The notes: a model not told the origin generated them from the sequence alone. Positions 45,445-55,522 are shown, counted from the first letter of the stretch. The stretch is 64,000 nt of DNA from Saccharospirillum salsuginis (GCF_014651855.1 NZ_BMXR01000002.1:347730-411729); one strand, 5' to 3'. Translations and numbers: made by a program.

Positions 45445-46101
45445 CTACAAGGCGTTGAAACGGGTGGTGCGTCGATAGGCCAACTCGACGATGCCCATGA
45501 CGGCGTAAATGATCACGATGTACATCAGGGCGCTGACGGCGAAAATTTCCAATGGCTTGTAGGTGGAGCCGATCAGTCTCTGAGCCTGGTAGGTCAACTC
45601 CACAACCGAGATGATCGAGACCAGAGAGGAGTTCTTGATCAATACGATGGCCAGTACGCCGATCGAGCGGATCATCAGGCCGGCGGCCTGCGGCAGTACA
45701 ACATTGACCATGGTCGCCAGGCGACCGAGGCCCAGGGAGCGTGACGCTTCGCTTTGCCCCTTGTCGACCGATTCGATGGCGCCGCGTATGGCTTCGCTCA
45801 TGTAGGCGCCGATGTTGAAGGCACCGACGACGACACCGCAGGTGAAGGGGTCCAGATCCAGGCCGATGGTCGGCCCCCCGTAAAAGATCAGCAAGAGCTG
45901 AACAAAGTAGGGCGTGCCCCGAACAACGCTGACATAGGCACGGGAGAACCACCGCACGGGGGTAAATTTAACCGACCGGAAAAAAACCAGAGCACTGGCG
46001 ACCAGAAAGCCGAATACGATCGCTCGAACGGAAATGTCGATGGTCACCCAGGCGGCCTTGACCAGCAGGGGTGTGACCTCGACCATTAATTCAAAGTCCA
46101 T
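45445..46101 (-). CDS. Polar amino acid ABC importer, permease subunit 1
   Basis: 218 residues, five TM helices, with the EAA loop EASRSLGLGRLATMVNVVLP (starts about 115) and the family motif VVRGTPYFVQLLLIFYGGP (about 59-77). Upstream lies a 120-base gap after the binding-protein gene that contains a GC-rich palindrome (GTCCGGTACCGGAC, 46208-46221); such structures often lower expression of permeases relative to the binding protein. Confidence 0.92.
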   Translation of the reverse strand: MDFELMVEVTPLLVKAAWVTIDISVRAIVFGFLVASALVFFRSVKFTPVRWFSRAYVSVVRGTPYFVQLLLIFYGGPTIGLDLDPFTCGVVVGAFNIGAYMSEAIRGAIESVDKGQSEASRSLGLGRLATMVNVVLPQAAGLMIRSIGVLAIVLIKNSSLVSIISVVELTYQAQRLIGSTYKPLEIFAVSALMYIVIIYAVMGIVELAYRRTTRFNAL

Positions 46102-46222
46102 GGTGGTAGTACCCTTTTCTTGTTATTACCACGGTACGTAAGACGAGGGCGTCCAACGCGGGCATCCGCTGTCCCAGCTGTAAGCCAACCCTCCCTGGCT
46201 TGGGCTGTCCGGTACCGGACCT

Positions 46223-47026
46223 TTACTTGATGTTGGCACCTTCGCCGATCCATTTATCGACGATGTCCTGATAGGTGCCGTCCGCCTTGATCTCCGCCAA
46301 TGCGGCGTTGAGCGCGGCCATCAATTCCGGTTTGTCCTGCTGGATGGAGATCGCCGCCGGCCATCTGGGCAGTTCACCGACATCCACCACCTTGATGTCG
46401 ACGTTGTTCTCATTCAGCGCCACGTAGATGGGTACATCGTCGCCGATGATAGCATCGACGCGGCCCGTGGTCAGACCGGACAGCATGTCGGGCAGGCCCT
46501 GGAACGTCTGGTTGCGCCACTTGCCCTTGCCGTTCTCGACGGCCCACTGGTTACCGGTTTCACCGAGTGTGGAACCGACCCGTTTGCCTTCGAGATCGTC
46601 CAGGCTGTTGATGTCGGTGTTGTCGCCACGCACCCAGACCGACAAGCCGGCGCTGTAATAGGAGTCGGTGAAATCGACGGCGCGTTTGCGTTCTTCGGTG
46701 ACACTCATGCTGCATATGCAGGCGTCGAACCGGCCACCGGCCAGTGCGGCGACAATGCCGTTCCAGGGCGATGTTTGAATATTGACATCCACGCCCATCC
46801 GATCCGCGAGGGCTTCTGCAATGTCAACGTCGAAACCGACCAGCTCGCCGTCCGTATTCACGAAACTGAACGGAGGGTAGGCTCCCGAGTTGGCGACCTC
46901 GAACACATCGTCGCGAATTTCAGGCAGATCCCGCGCCTGAACCGACACGGACAACATCGACGTCATGCCCAGCGCGAGGGCGGTTACGGCAAGGGTTTGA
47001 GTGACCTTTCTCGTTACATTCATCAT
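46223..47026 (-). CDS. Periplasmic substrate-binding protein of the amino acid ABC importer
   Basis: 267 residues with a clear signal peptide (about 1-31, ending SVSVQA). Family 3 solute-binding protein: VANSGAYPPFSFVNTDGELVGFDVDIA (about 46-72, the ligand-contact N-lobe), SMSVTEERKRAVDFTDSYYSA, and the carboxylate-binding arginine probably in VTEERKR. Close relatives bind amino acids and their derivatives; the specificity residues cannot be read by eye. Two ATG codons are in tandem at the start. Confidence 0.92.
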   Translation of the reverse strand: MMNVTRKVTQTLAVTALALGMTSMLSVSVQARDLPEIRDDVFEVANSGAYPPFSFVNTDGELVGFDVDIAEALADRMGVDVNIQTSPWNGIVAALAGGRFDACICSMSVTEERKRAVDFTDSYYSAGLSVWVRGDNTDINSLDDLEGKRVGSTLGETGNQWAVENGKGKWRNQTFQGLPDMLSGLTTGRVDAIIGDDVPIYVALNENNVDIKVVDVGELPRWPAAISIQQDKPELMAALNAALAEIKADGTYQDIVDKWIGEGANIK

Positions 47027-47089
47027 AGTTGCATCCTGTTTGGTCTTTGTTTTTATGTTGGCACATTGCTGTGCACGTTGGCTGAGTCG

Positions 47090-48295
47090 TCAGTGTTCCG
47101 ACGACAGCGATTCACCAGTCCGTTCCAGTAACATGGCTATGCCCTGGCCGCCCCCGATACAGGCGGCGGCAATGCCATATCGGCCTTGGCGAGACGACAA
47201 GGTGCGAGCCAGGGTTCCCACCAGGCGGATCCCCGTCGCGCCCAGAGGGTGACCCAGGGCCAGCGCCCCTCCGTTGATGTTGACGGTTTGCGGGTCCAGC
47301 CCGAGTTCACGGATGGCGAACAGGGGCACGACGCTGAAGGCTTCGTTGATCTCCCAGACGTCGATATCGTCCGGTGTCAGCCCCTGATTCCGCAGCAACC
47401 GTTGAACCGCCGGCACCACGCCCTGTCCCATCAACTCGGGTCGGGTTCCCCGGTCGGCGCACGCCACCAGACGAGCCAGGGGTGTGGCGCCGGTTCGCTC
47501 GACAGCCGCTTCGGTCATCAACAGGCCCAGAGCCGCACCCGTGGTCAACGGTGAGCTGTTTCCGGCCGTTACCTGACCGGTTTCACTGAATGCGGGTTTC
47601 AATTGAGCCAGACGCTCGGTATTCGTATCGGGGCGAATGTGGGCATCGCTTGCGAACGTCCGACCCTCCTGCGAAGGCACCGGCATGATTTCCCCGGCAA
47701 AATAGCCGGACCGCTGAGCCTGATTCGCCCGTCGGTGGGATTCGCAGGCGAAGGCATCCATATGTTCCCGGCCAATGCCTGACTCGGTGGCCAGCCGTTC
47801 GGCCGTCAGGCCCATGTTCAGTGCCACCGCCATGTCATAGTCCTTACCGGACGCCGCCGGAATGTCCGGTACACCCAACACGCCCTGAGCGAACAAATCC
47901 GGTCCCATCGGTACCCGACTCATGTGTTCGTAGCCCCCGGCCAGGGCGATCTCGGCGGAACCGCTGGCCAGCGTCATCATGCCGAACCGCAGCGCTGCGA
48001 TACCGGAGCCGCATTGCTGGTCGATCATGCGGCTGGCAGCCTGATTCCCCAGTCGGCTTTGCATGAGCGGATAGCGACCGCCGAAGCTCCACTGTTCTTT
48101 TACCGCCAGAGCACAGCCGAGACTTAAGTCGTCAATCTGGTCCGGTGCCAGGTCCGTCGATTCCAGGCAGTGGTCGATCAAACCCGCCAACAACCGGTCC
48201 GCCGGCCACTGCGCCAGTGCATCGACGCCTTCTTTTTTGGGGTGGGCGCGACTGAACGCCGTGCGCCGATAGTGTGTGAGATAGACGGATTTCAT
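47090..48295 (-). CDS. Thiolase (acetyl-CoA C-acyltransferase type)
   Basis: 401 residues. The nucleophilic cysteine is C95 in IDQQCGSGIAAL; the histidine is in NGGALALGHPLGATG, and the second cysteine in GIAAACIGGGQG; INEAFSVVPLF completes the four catalytic loops. Such enzymes cleave 3-oxoacyl-CoA to acetyl-CoA and a shorter acyl-CoA; in this operon the substrate should be made by the CoA-transferase. The ATG at 48295 overlaps the deacylase stop (ATGA). Confidence 0.9.
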   Translation of the reverse strand: MKSVYLTHYRRTAFSRAHPKKEGVDALAQWPADRLLAGLIDHCLESTDLAPDQIDDLSLGCALAVKEQWSFGGRYPLMQSRLGNQAASRMIDQQCGSGIAALRFGMMTLASGSAEIALAGGYEHMSRVPMGPDLFAQGVLGVPDIPAASGKDYDMAVALNMGLTAERLATESGIGREHMDAFACESHRRANQAQRSGYFAGEIMPVPSQEGRTFASDAHIRPDTNTERLAQLKPAFSETGQVTAGNSSPLTTGAALGLLMTEAAVERTGATPLARLVACADRGTRPELMGQGVVPAVQRLLRNQGLTPDDIDVWEINEAFSVVPLFAIRELGLDPQTVNINGGALALGHPLGATGIRLVGTLARTLSSRQGRYGIAAACIGGGQGIAMLLERTGESLSSEH

Positions 48296-49566
48296 AGGGC
48301 CTCCAGCTGACACCAACGGCTGATGAACAAGGCGTAGGCTTTCATCGTATGGCGTATCGACTCCAGATTGACGCACTCGTCCACACCATGGATGTTTTTC
48401 GCCACCGGGCCATAGCAGGTACCACCGGTCCGGTTGTAAAAATGAAACGCTCTCAAATCGGTGGTACAGGTCGACCAGTACGGTTCTGGGTCGGCCTGAC
48501 ACAACGAGTGGTGACAGTCGGACAACAAACCGATACCGGGATGGGTGGTATCGATCAGGTGCCCTTCGGAACGAAACCCGTGAAAACGCAAAACCGGTTT
48601 GTCCTCGGCGAAAGCGGGATCGTGTTGGCTGGCGTGCTCGATGCAGTCGGTGACGCGCTGCATGATCTCGTTGGCCGTCATGCCGGGCGGAAAGCCGATG
48701 CGTCCCTCCATCTCGGCGAAAGCGGCCACGCTCGACGGCCAGTTTCCGCCCTGGATGGTGCCGATGTTCAGATTGAATGGATTGTCCAGGTGTTGATACG
48801 GACCGTTGCGGTGATGTTCATTGAGTTCGTCTGCCAGAGACTCGAGCCGGGGGACCAGTCGCTGCAATTTCTCGATGGCATTGACGCCGGTTCTCGCCGC
48901 CTGCACATGTACGGGTTTACCGCGCACGCCCAGTTTGAACCAGAGCACACCGACCTGACCGGAGTAGATGGCCGGGCCGAAGGGTTCGGGAATCAACACA
49001 AAATCGCCGCTGTACCCCTGATGCAGGCACGCCAGGGTGCCATTGCCCGAGCATTCCTCTTCGACGACGGTCTGTATCGTCAACGGCGAGGTCACTCGAT
49101 AACCGGCATGGCGCAGAGCATGAACGGCGTAAATCATCGCCGCGACACCGCCTTGCATGTCTCCGGTTCCCCGACCGTACAACCAGCCATCGCGTTGCCA
49201 GGTGGTGTTGGGAGCCTGGGACCACATGTCGAACGGCTCGGCGGCGACAACGTCGAGATGTCCGTTCAGCACCAGGGATCGGCCCTCGGCGGCCGGGTTT
49301 TGCTGTGACACAAGGTTGTATTTGTTTTCATGATCCCAGGGAACCGGCGCATAGAGCGGATGCTCGCTCAGCGATGACTTGGGCATACCGACACGCGTCA
49401 CCGGCAAGTCCAGGTCCCGCATCCGGGCTTCGACGCTATTGAGCACACCCTGCTCCTGACCGAGGACCGAATACTGGCCGACCATGTCCTGAATAAAGTC
49501 GACCGCGTCGGGAAACAGCGCATCGGCGCTGTCGAGAATGCTCGACTCAAGTTTACTGACCGTCAT
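48292..49566 (-). CDS. M20-family deacylase (ArgE/DapE-like)
   Basis: 424 residues of the M20 metallopeptidase/amidohydrolase family. Metal ligands: H103 in NGHLDVVAAEP (with D105 assisting), D136 in GRGTGDMQGG, catalytic E170 and ligand E171 in VVEEECSGNGT. The dimerisation insert spans about 205-320. Members remove N-acyl groups from amino acids or diamines. Placed among a transaminase, CoA-transferase and thiolase it may deacetylate an N-acetylated intermediate. Starts 14 bases inside the preceding gene. Confidence 0.85.
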   Translation of the reverse strand: MTVSKLESSILDSADALFPDAVDFIQDMVGQYSVLGQEQGVLNSVEARMRDLDLPVTRVGMPKSSLSEHPLYAPVPWDHENKYNLVSQQNPAAEGRSLVLNGHLDVVAAEPFDMWSQAPNTTWQRDGWLYGRGTGDMQGGVAAMIYAVHALRHAGYRVTSPLTIQTVVEEECSGNGTLACLHQGYSGDFVLIPEPFGPAIYSGQVGVLWFKLGVRGKPVHVQAARTGVNAIEKLQRLVPRLESLADELNEHHRNGPYQHLDNPFNLNIGTIQGGNWPSSVAAFAEMEGRIGFPPGMTANEIMQRVTDCIEHASQHDPAFAEDKPVLRFHGFRSEGHLIDTTHPGIGLLSDCHHSLCQADPEPYWSTCTTDLRAFHFYNRTGGTCYGPVAKNIHGVDECVNLESIRHTMKAYALFISRWCQLEAL

Positions 49567-50209
49567 TCGCCGCCTCCGCCCCGGTGAAGGTGAGTTTCGC
49601 TTCGGTGAGCTCCTGCAGTTCGGCATCGCTGATGTCCGTCAGTATTTCCCGAACCACGAGGCCGTCGGGTGTGACGTCCATCACCGCCAGGTCGCTGATG
49701 ATGCGATTGACACATCGCTTCGCCGTCAGCGGCAGGCGACAGGTTTCGAGAATCTTGGAACGGCCTTTTTTATCGGTGTGTGTGGTGAGTACGACAATGC
49801 GCCGGGTTTTCTGCGCCAGTTCCATCGCGCCGCCGATTCCGGGTGAAAACTTGCCCGGGATCTTCCAGTTGGCAAGGTTGCCGGATGCATCGACCTCGAA
49901 GGCGCCGATCATCGTCAGGTCCAGACGGGCGCGGCGAATCATCGCGAACGAGACGGCACTGTCGAAGAAACTGCTGCCCGGCCGTGTAGTGACATAGGCG
50001 CCCGCCGAGTCGATCAGGAAAGGGTCCATGGCTTCCGGCTGCGCCTGTTTCCAGGCGCCCAGAATGCCGTTCTCGGAGTGAATCTGGACATCGAAGTCGT
50101 CCGGCAGGAAGTGGATGACCTGCGTTGGCAAACCAATACCCAGATTGACAATGCTGCCGGCCACGACTTCCTGCGCGGCCCGGTTCAAAATGCGATCAGT
50201 GGCGGACAT
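49553..50209 (-). CDS. 3-oxoacid CoA-transferase, subunit B
   Basis: 218 residues. Family I CoA-transferase beta subunit; the catalytic glutamate is E46 in IHSENGILG, and GIGLPTQV and the GGAMELAQ loop follow the family pattern. Relatives act on acetoacetate (AtoA/ScoB) or 3-oxoadipate (PcaJ). The ATG at 50209 overlaps subunit A by 14 bases, giving equal synthesis. Confidence 0.92.
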   Translation of the reverse strand: MSATDRILNRAAQEVVAGSIVNLGIGLPTQVIHFLPDDFDVQIHSENGILGAWKQAQPEAMDPFLIDSAGAYVTTRPGSSFFDSAVSFAMIRRARLDLTMIGAFEVDASGNLANWKIPGKFSPGIGGAMELAQKTRRIVVLTTHTDKKGRSKILETCRLPLTAKRCVNRIISDLAVMDVTPDGLVVREILTDISDAELQELTEAKLTFTGAEAANDGQ

Positions 50210-50891
50210 GATGAGCCATAACTCCGTAGTCGGAAGTGAGCGAAGGCAGCGCCACCAGGAGGCTGACAAAAGCACTCTGGGTGTGAACGTGTTCGGGGGG
50301 GATGCAGCCGGGGTCGCCGACGTCGATGGCTTCGGCGATGACGCAGTCCGCGGCCATCGCCATCAGTGGATTGAAATTGATCGCCGCGCTGCGATAGGCC
50401 AGATTGCCCATGGTGTCCGCCCGGGCGGCATGAACCAGTGCGAACTGGGCGTTCAGGGCCATTTCCACTTTGTAGGTGCGACCCTGCCAGTCGAGCAGAT
50501 CCTCCGGGCGTGTTATTTCCGAATCGAGGGCGATGTCGCTGAGAAAACCGAAACTGCCGGCTCCGGCGGTACGGATTTTCTCCGCGAGAATGCCTTGCGG
50601 ATGGAATTCGACGATCAGATCCCCGGCGTTCATGATCTCGATCACCTTTTTATTGAGTCCAATATGGGTGGTGATCAATTTCTTGACCTGACCGTTTTCG
50701 ATCAGCCGGCTGATGCCATGACCGGGCTCATTGGCGTCGTTCTTGATCAGGGTCAGATCGGTTTGACCCTGACGCACCAGTTCGTTGATCAGGCTGAAGG
50801 GCGTACCGGGGTTGCCGAAACCGCCGATCATCACAGTGGCGCCGGAAGGGATGGCCGCGATGGCGTCTTCGATTGAACGGTTCTTTTTCAT
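50196..50891 (-). CDS. 3-oxoacid CoA-transferase, subunit A
   Basis: 231 residues. Alpha subunit with the CoA-binding signature GATVMIGGFGNPGTP (about 17-31) and the strand IKNDANEPGHGISRLIENGQVKK typical of AtoD/ScoA-like subunits. It begins three bases after the aminotransferase stop. The short-chain 3-oxo acid accepted cannot be told from sequence. Confidence 0.92.
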   Translation of the reverse strand: MKKNRSIEDAIAAIPSGATVMIGGFGNPGTPFSLINELVRQGQTDLTLIKNDANEPGHGISRLIENGQVKKLITTHIGLNKKVIEIMNAGDLIVEFHPQGILAEKIRTAGAGSFGFLSDIALDSEITRPEDLLDWQGRTYKVEMALNAQFALVHAARADTMGNLAYRSAAINFNPLMAMAADCVIAEAIDVGDPGCIPPEHVHTQSAFVSLLVALPSLTSDYGVMAHHVRH

Positions 50892-50894
50892 GGC

Positions 50895-52232
50895 TTACGA
50901 CGCCTCCTGGCCAGCGATGCTGGTTTCGAAGGCCGCCAGGCTGTCGTCGAACAATTCAACGATGTCATCGATCTGCTGGCGCGTGACCGTCAGCGGAGGC
51001 GTGATCAAAACATGGTCGCCCCGCAACCCGTTCAGTGAGCGGCGCGGATAAATCAACAAGCCGCGCTGTTTGGCCAGGCGGGTCAGGATGTCGAAGGCAT
51101 TGAGGTCCGCCGGAAAGGGTTCTTTGGTGGTCGGGTCCCGGACCAGTTCCACGCCCTGCAGCAGTCCGATGCCGCGTACCTGGCCGATACAGCCGTACTT
51201 GTCCGCCAGTTCATCCAGTCGGGCCCGTAAATGCCGGCCTTGCTCCCGGGTGTTGTCAATCAGGTTTTCCTCGTCGATCGCATCGATAACGGCCAGACCC
51301 GTGGCGCAGGCCAGCGGGTTGCCCGCATAGGTATGTCCGTGCATGAAACCGCCGCCGTCGGTGACGGTTTCGACCAGGTCTCCGCGCGCCATCATCGCCG
51401 CGATCGGGTAATAGCCGGAGCCCAGCCCTTTGGCCATGGCCAGAATATCGGGCGCGACGCCCCAGTGCTGATAGGCGAACCATTCGCCGGTGCGCCCCAT
51501 GCCGCTGAGCACTTCATCCATGATCAGCAGACAGCCGAAGCGGTCGCACAGGGCGCGAATGCCATCCAGGTAGGCCTGGTTGACCATGCGGGCGCCGGTG
51601 CTTGCACCGCCAACCGGTTCAAGTACGAAAGCCGCCAGTGTCTCGGGGCCGGCCGTCAACATGGCGGATTCGGTCTGCTTGAGGACGGCGTCGATATGCG
51701 CATCGATATCGGTTTCTTCGTAGCGATAAAAGTCAGGCGAGGGCACCTTGATCGAACCGAGGGTGATCGCCTTGTAGGGTGCTTCCAGCGGTTCATAACC
51801 GGTCAGGCCCAGGGCGCCCAGCGTGCTGCCGTGATAGGAGGGCCGCAGCGACACAAACCTGGACCGCTGCGGTTCGCCCTTGGCGACAAAGTATTGTCGG
51901 GCCAGCTTGATGGCGCTTTCGACGGCTTCGGAGCCGCTGCCCACGAAAAACACCTTGTCCAGTTCGCCCCGTGTCAGCTCCACCATGCGGTCCGCCAGGT
52001 CCAGTGCGACCTGACTTTCAAACTGAGTGCGATAGCTGAATGCAACCTTGTCCAGTTGGCGAACCATGGCCTCTTTCACCCTGGGATGGTTGTGACCGAT
52101 GTTGCAGGTGATCGCGCCGGAACAGCCGTCGATGTAACGACGGCCCTGGGTATCCCACATGTAAATACCATCGGCATGACTCACCAGAGGCATGTCATCG
52201 CGGGTCAGATAGAACAAGGCATTGCTGGGCAT
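50895..52232 (-). CDS. Class III (omega-type) aminotransferase
   Basis: 445 residues. PLP-dependent fold type I, class III. GSGSEAVESAIKLAR (98-112) binds the cofactor phosphate, the aspartate is D239 in LLIMDEVLSGMGRTG, and the Schiff-base lysine K268 in AMAKGLGSGYYP. Members transaminate omega- or beta-amino groups. First gene of the operon and divergent from the LysR regulator, so it is likely to be the first step after uptake. Its start ATG has a poor ribosome site. Confidence 0.9.
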   Translation of the reverse strand: MPSNALFYLTRDDMPLVSHADGIYMWDTQGRRYIDGCSGAITCNIGHNHPRVKEAMVRQLDKVAFSYRTQFESQVALDLADRMVELTRGELDKVFFVGSGSEAVESAIKLARQYFVAKGEPQRSRFVSLRPSYHGSTLGALGLTGYEPLEAPYKAITLGSIKVPSPDFYRYEETDIDAHIDAVLKQTESAMLTAGPETLAAFVLEPVGGASTGARMVNQAYLDGIRALCDRFGCLLIMDEVLSGMGRTGEWFAYQHWGVAPDILAMAKGLGSGYYPIAAMMARGDLVETVTDGGGFMHGHTYAGNPLACATGLAVIDAIDEENLIDNTREQGRHLRARLDELADKYGCIGQVRGIGLLQGVELVRDPTTKEPFPADLNAFDILTRLAKQRGLLIYPRRSLNGLRGDHVLITPPLTVTRQQIDDIVELFDDSLAAFETSIAGQEAS

Positions 52233-52409
52233 GGGTTCGGTGATTCCTCGGATTGTCTGGTTAATTTTTGTTCTGACGCATTATAGGAACAGCAAAAAAA
52301 TAATTTCAACGCATAATGTTTTTTAATTATTTGATGAGTTATTGTCATGTTTTAAGCGCAAGAAGAGAGTCCTGGTGACAGGGCTGTACCTGGATGAAAG
52401 GGGCGGAAA
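52233..52409. promoter_or_regulatory. Divergent control region of the catabolic operon and lysR gene
   Basis: 177 bases, AT-rich against the surrounding DNA. It contains an inverted repeat CATTAT (about 52280) and ATAATG (about 52314), and within it ATAAT-N8-ATAAT words of the T-N11-A type bound by LysR proteins. Promoters for both directions should lie here, but I cannot place them with confidence. Confidence 0.5.
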
Positions 52410-53333
52410 ATGACTGAAATGAACCTTAACTCGTTGAGATCATTGCTTATTTTTAAAACGCTATACGAGACGGGTACCGCCACGCATACGGGGCGGGAAC
52501 TGGGGATTACCCAGTCCGGGGTCAGTCGATCGCTGGCTCAACTGGAAGAAAACATCGGCATTCCGCTGTTCATGCGGCATAAAAAAAGGCTGGTCGCACT
52601 GCCCGAAGCCGACGAGCTCTACAGCGAAATCCTGGGGTTGCTCAGTAACCTGGAGAACATGAAGCACAGCATTGTCGCCTTGCGCGAGTTTGGTGCCTCG
52701 CGCATTCGCATTGCCTGTGCTCCGGGGTTGGGTTTCGATTTCGTTCCCAGAATCATCGCCCGAATACTCAAGGACAACCCCAAATACAGCGTCTATCTGG
52801 ACATTCTGCCCACCCCGGAAGTGACGCGCGGCGTGGAAGCCGGTCAATTCGATGTGGGCTTCGTGACCTTGCCGGTGACCAGCGAAGAACTGGTTGTCGA
52901 CGAACTGATGTCGACCGAGGCGGTTTGTCTGATTCCCAAAAATCACAGCCTGGCCGACGCCGAGCTCATTACGGCCGCCGACCTGAAAGGGCAACACCTG
53001 GTGATCCCCAACCAGCCCAACCTGGCGGCGGACCAGCTGTTGCTGCACATCTCCGAGCAAAACATTCGTATATCCGGTAAGACGGAAGCCAATATCGCCG
53101 CCATTTCCTCACTGGTGGCCAATGGTGTCGGCATCAGTCTGATCAACCCGATTACCGCTTACGATCATCAGTTGTTTCGCGACGATCTGGTGATAAAACC
53201 GTTCAAACCGACATTTCACTACCAGTTCGGCCTTATCTATAAACCGAAGTGGTCGAGTAGCCGCTTGGTGGGTTTATTGAAAGAAAGGATGCCCAGGCTG
53301 CCGGATTACCTGCTGACCGATAAGAAAAAATAG
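52410..53333 (+). CDS. LysR-family regulator of the catabolic operon
   Basis: 307 residues. N-terminal winged HTH (about 6-65: TGTATHTGRELGITQSGVSRSLAQLEENIGIPLF) and a type 2 periplasmic-binding-like effector domain (about 95-300). It is divergent from the aminotransferase gene with 177 bases between, the classic layout for an activator of that operon responding to a pathway compound. A GGGGCGG-type ribosome site precedes the ATG. Confidence 0.9.
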   Translation: MTEMNLNSLRSLLIFKTLYETGTATHTGRELGITQSGVSRSLAQLEENIGIPLFMRHKKRLVALPEADELYSEILGLLSNLENMKHSIVALREFGASRIRIACAPGLGFDFVPRIIARILKDNPKYSVYLDILPTPEVTRGVEAGQFDVGFVTLPVTSEELVVDELMSTEAVCLIPKNHSLADAELITAADLKGQHLVIPNQPNLAADQLLLHISEQNIRISGKTEANIAAISSLVANGVGISLINPITAYDHQLFRDDLVIKPFKPTFHYQFGLIYKPKWSSSRLVGLLKERMPRLPDYLLTDKKK

Positions 53334-53711
53334 AAAGAATAGAAAATATAAAGGCATCGACCCGGTAATAGTTGGACAAATAGTTCGACAATACTCGAAT
53401 AAGAAAGTCCCGATAATTTAAACCAGTGGTGTCGACATTTATCCGGGGGCGCCGGTTGGCCGCGGCCGACATCGAATTGTCATGATTAATTGCATTATTC
53501 GACATGTCGGACACGCGGAAACCGATCTACAATAAAACGATGCGCGTACCCAATAAGGGGTATATTCGCATCCGTGAGTGGAAGCGTCATTCCCACCCCC
53601 GGGAATGAGAAGGAACGACTTAGAGCTGTATACCGACATTACAGTCAAATAAACGGCCGTCATCGGGGCGGGATGGACCCGATGCTGTCATTTGAATCCG
53701 GAGTTGTACTC
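53334..53711 (+). other. Non-coding region before the chemoreceptor gene
   Basis: 378 bases. AT-rich at first, just after lysR. A possible -10 TACAAT lies at 53528-53533 with a weak TGTCGG at 17 bases. A hairpin CATTCCC / GGGAATG (53588-53607) lies in the leader. No terminator for lysR was recognised. Confidence 0.45.
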
Positions 53712-55337
53712 ATGCTCAGTCGTTTCAGTATCAAAGCGCTTCTGGCCACTTTGGTCCTCGTGCCCCTGGCGGTGCTCGTCCTCGTCATCGTTCTGTCTCT
53801 GCAAACCATGGTGCGACTGGTGCAGGGGGTGGACAGTCTCTATGCCGATCGAGTGGTCCCGCTCAAGCAGATCAAGGTCACCTCCGACAGCTATGGCATC
53901 GCCGTGGTGGATGCGTTTCAAAAATACCGTGCTGGAATGATAGGACGGTCCGAACTGATCGACGAGGTGACCGAAGCGGTGGAGACCGGATCCAGAGAGT
54001 GGGCGTTGTATTTACAAACCCGGTTGACGCCACGCGAGAAAACCCTGATCGAGGCGGCCGAAACCCATCTTGGGCCGGTAGAGCAATTCATCGACCGCTA
54101 CCTCGCCATGGCCGAGGCCGAGACGCTGGCCTCGGTCGATCAGGACCGGTTCACCACCGAGTTGTACACTACGTTCGACCCTTTAACCGCCAGTTTGAAC
54201 GACCTGGTCGACTTGCAGAAGGACGAGGCCAGTGTGTTTGTCGAGCGAACCGATGCCGACTTCGAAGTGCTGTTCTGGGAATTGGTGATCGCCGCCGTCG
54301 TCCTGGTCATCGCCGTAGCACTGGCCGGTTATTTCATCTATCGCTCGATTAACAGGCCGATCGGTGCATTGCGGACCATCATGAGCGACATCGCCGACAA
54401 CAAGGATCTCACCCGCCGCGTGGAGGTCATCGGTCGGGACGAGGTCGCGCAGCTGGGCACCGACTTCAACCGAATGCTCGAGCGGTTCCAGACTCTGATT
54501 GCGCAGCTTCGTGACGCGGCTGAACAATCCAGCACCGCGGCCGAGGAAATGAGCGCGGTCAGCACCCAGGTCAGCACCACCGTGCAGGAGCAGGAGGAAC
54601 AGGTGAATATGGTCGCCACGGCCATTACCGAAATGTCGGGCGCGGTGCAGGAGGTGGCCAACAACGCCAGCGAAACTTCGAACCGGGCGTCGGAGGCGGA
54701 CACCCAGTCCCAGCAGGGGCGGGCGAAGGTGAAGGACAACCTGGACTCGATTCACACCCTGTCGGAATCCATCCGGGAGGCGTCCAGAGTTATCACCGCG
54801 TTGCACGAACAATCCGGCGACATCACCGAAGTGCTGACCGTGATTCGCAACATCGCCGAACAGACCAATCTGCTGGCGCTCAATGCCGCCATCGAGTCCG
54901 CGCGGGCGGGTGAGGCCGGACGCGGCTTCGCGGTGGTGGCCGACGAGGTGCGCAAGCTGGCGCAGAACACCCAGGAGGCGACCGAATCCATCTCGGAGAT
55001 GATCGACAAGTTGCAGCTCTCCGCCCAGGATGCGGTGTCCACCATGGGCCGGGCCAGTGAACAGGCCGGGCGCAGCGTGGAATTCGCCCAGGCCTCGGGC
55101 GATATCCTGGAAGCGATCGCCGAATCGGTCAGCCGCATCGCCGAGATGAACATTCAGGTTTCGACGGCAACCGAAGAGCAAGCCTCCGTCGCCAACGAAA
55201 TCACCGAGAACATCAACCGCTTCAGCGGCGGGCTGAGTGAAGTTGCCCAAAGCGCGGAGCAAAGCGCCCGTGCCAGCGGGGAAATCGCACGCTTGTCGAA
55301 TGATCTGCAACAGCAGGTTACAGTGTTCAGGGCTTGA
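53712..55337 (+). CDS. Methyl-accepting chemotaxis protein
   Basis: 541 residues. TM helix 1 (about 11-33), periplasmic four-helix-bundle-like domain (about 35-190), TM helix 2 (about 193-215), HAMP (about 215-270: [29 protein letters not shown]) and the cytoplasmic coiled-coil signalling domain with the conserved tip [41 protein letters not shown] split around residue 390. The C-terminus lacks a CheR-tethering NWETF-like pentapeptide. The ligand is unknown. I start at the ATG at 53712, preceded by GGAG. Confidence 0.92.
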   Translation: MLSRFSIKALLATLVLVPLAVLVLVIVLSLQTMVRLVQGVDSLYADRVVPLKQIKVTSDSYGIAVVDAFQKYRAGMIGRSELIDEVTEAVETGSREWALYLQTRLTPREKTLIEAAETHLGPVEQFIDRYLAMAEAETLASVDQDRFTTELYTTFDPLTASLNDLVDLQKDEASVFVERTDADFEVLFWELVIAAVVLVIAVALAGYFIYRSINRPIGALRTIMSDIADNKDLTRRVEVIGRDEVAQLGTDFNRMLERFQTLIAQLRDAAEQSSTAAEEMSAVSTQVSTTVQEQEEQVNMVATAITEMSGAVQEVANNASETSNRASEADTQSQQGRAKVKDNLDSIHTLSESIREASRVITALHEQSGDITEVLTVIRNIAEQTNLLALNAAIESARAGEAGRGFAVVADEVRKLAQNTQEATESISEMIDKLQLSAQDAVSTMGRASEQAGRSVEFAQASGDILEAIAESVSRIAEMNIQVSTATEEQASVANEITENINRFSGGLSEVAQSAEQSARASGEIARLSNDLQQQVTVFRA

Positions 55338-55522
55338 CCGTGTCTTGTCGGACGTCTATCAGATCCGGGCCGAATCGTTGATGATCATGGAGTAATTCTC
55401 ACAAATCCGTCACACAGCCACGTTTGTTGAGTGTTCGCGGTGAGTGACGTTTGACAGCCTTCAAGCGGCGGGAGTAACTTCCGCCGTCGTACACGGGTGT
55501 ACCCCGGTATCGATGCAAGGAG

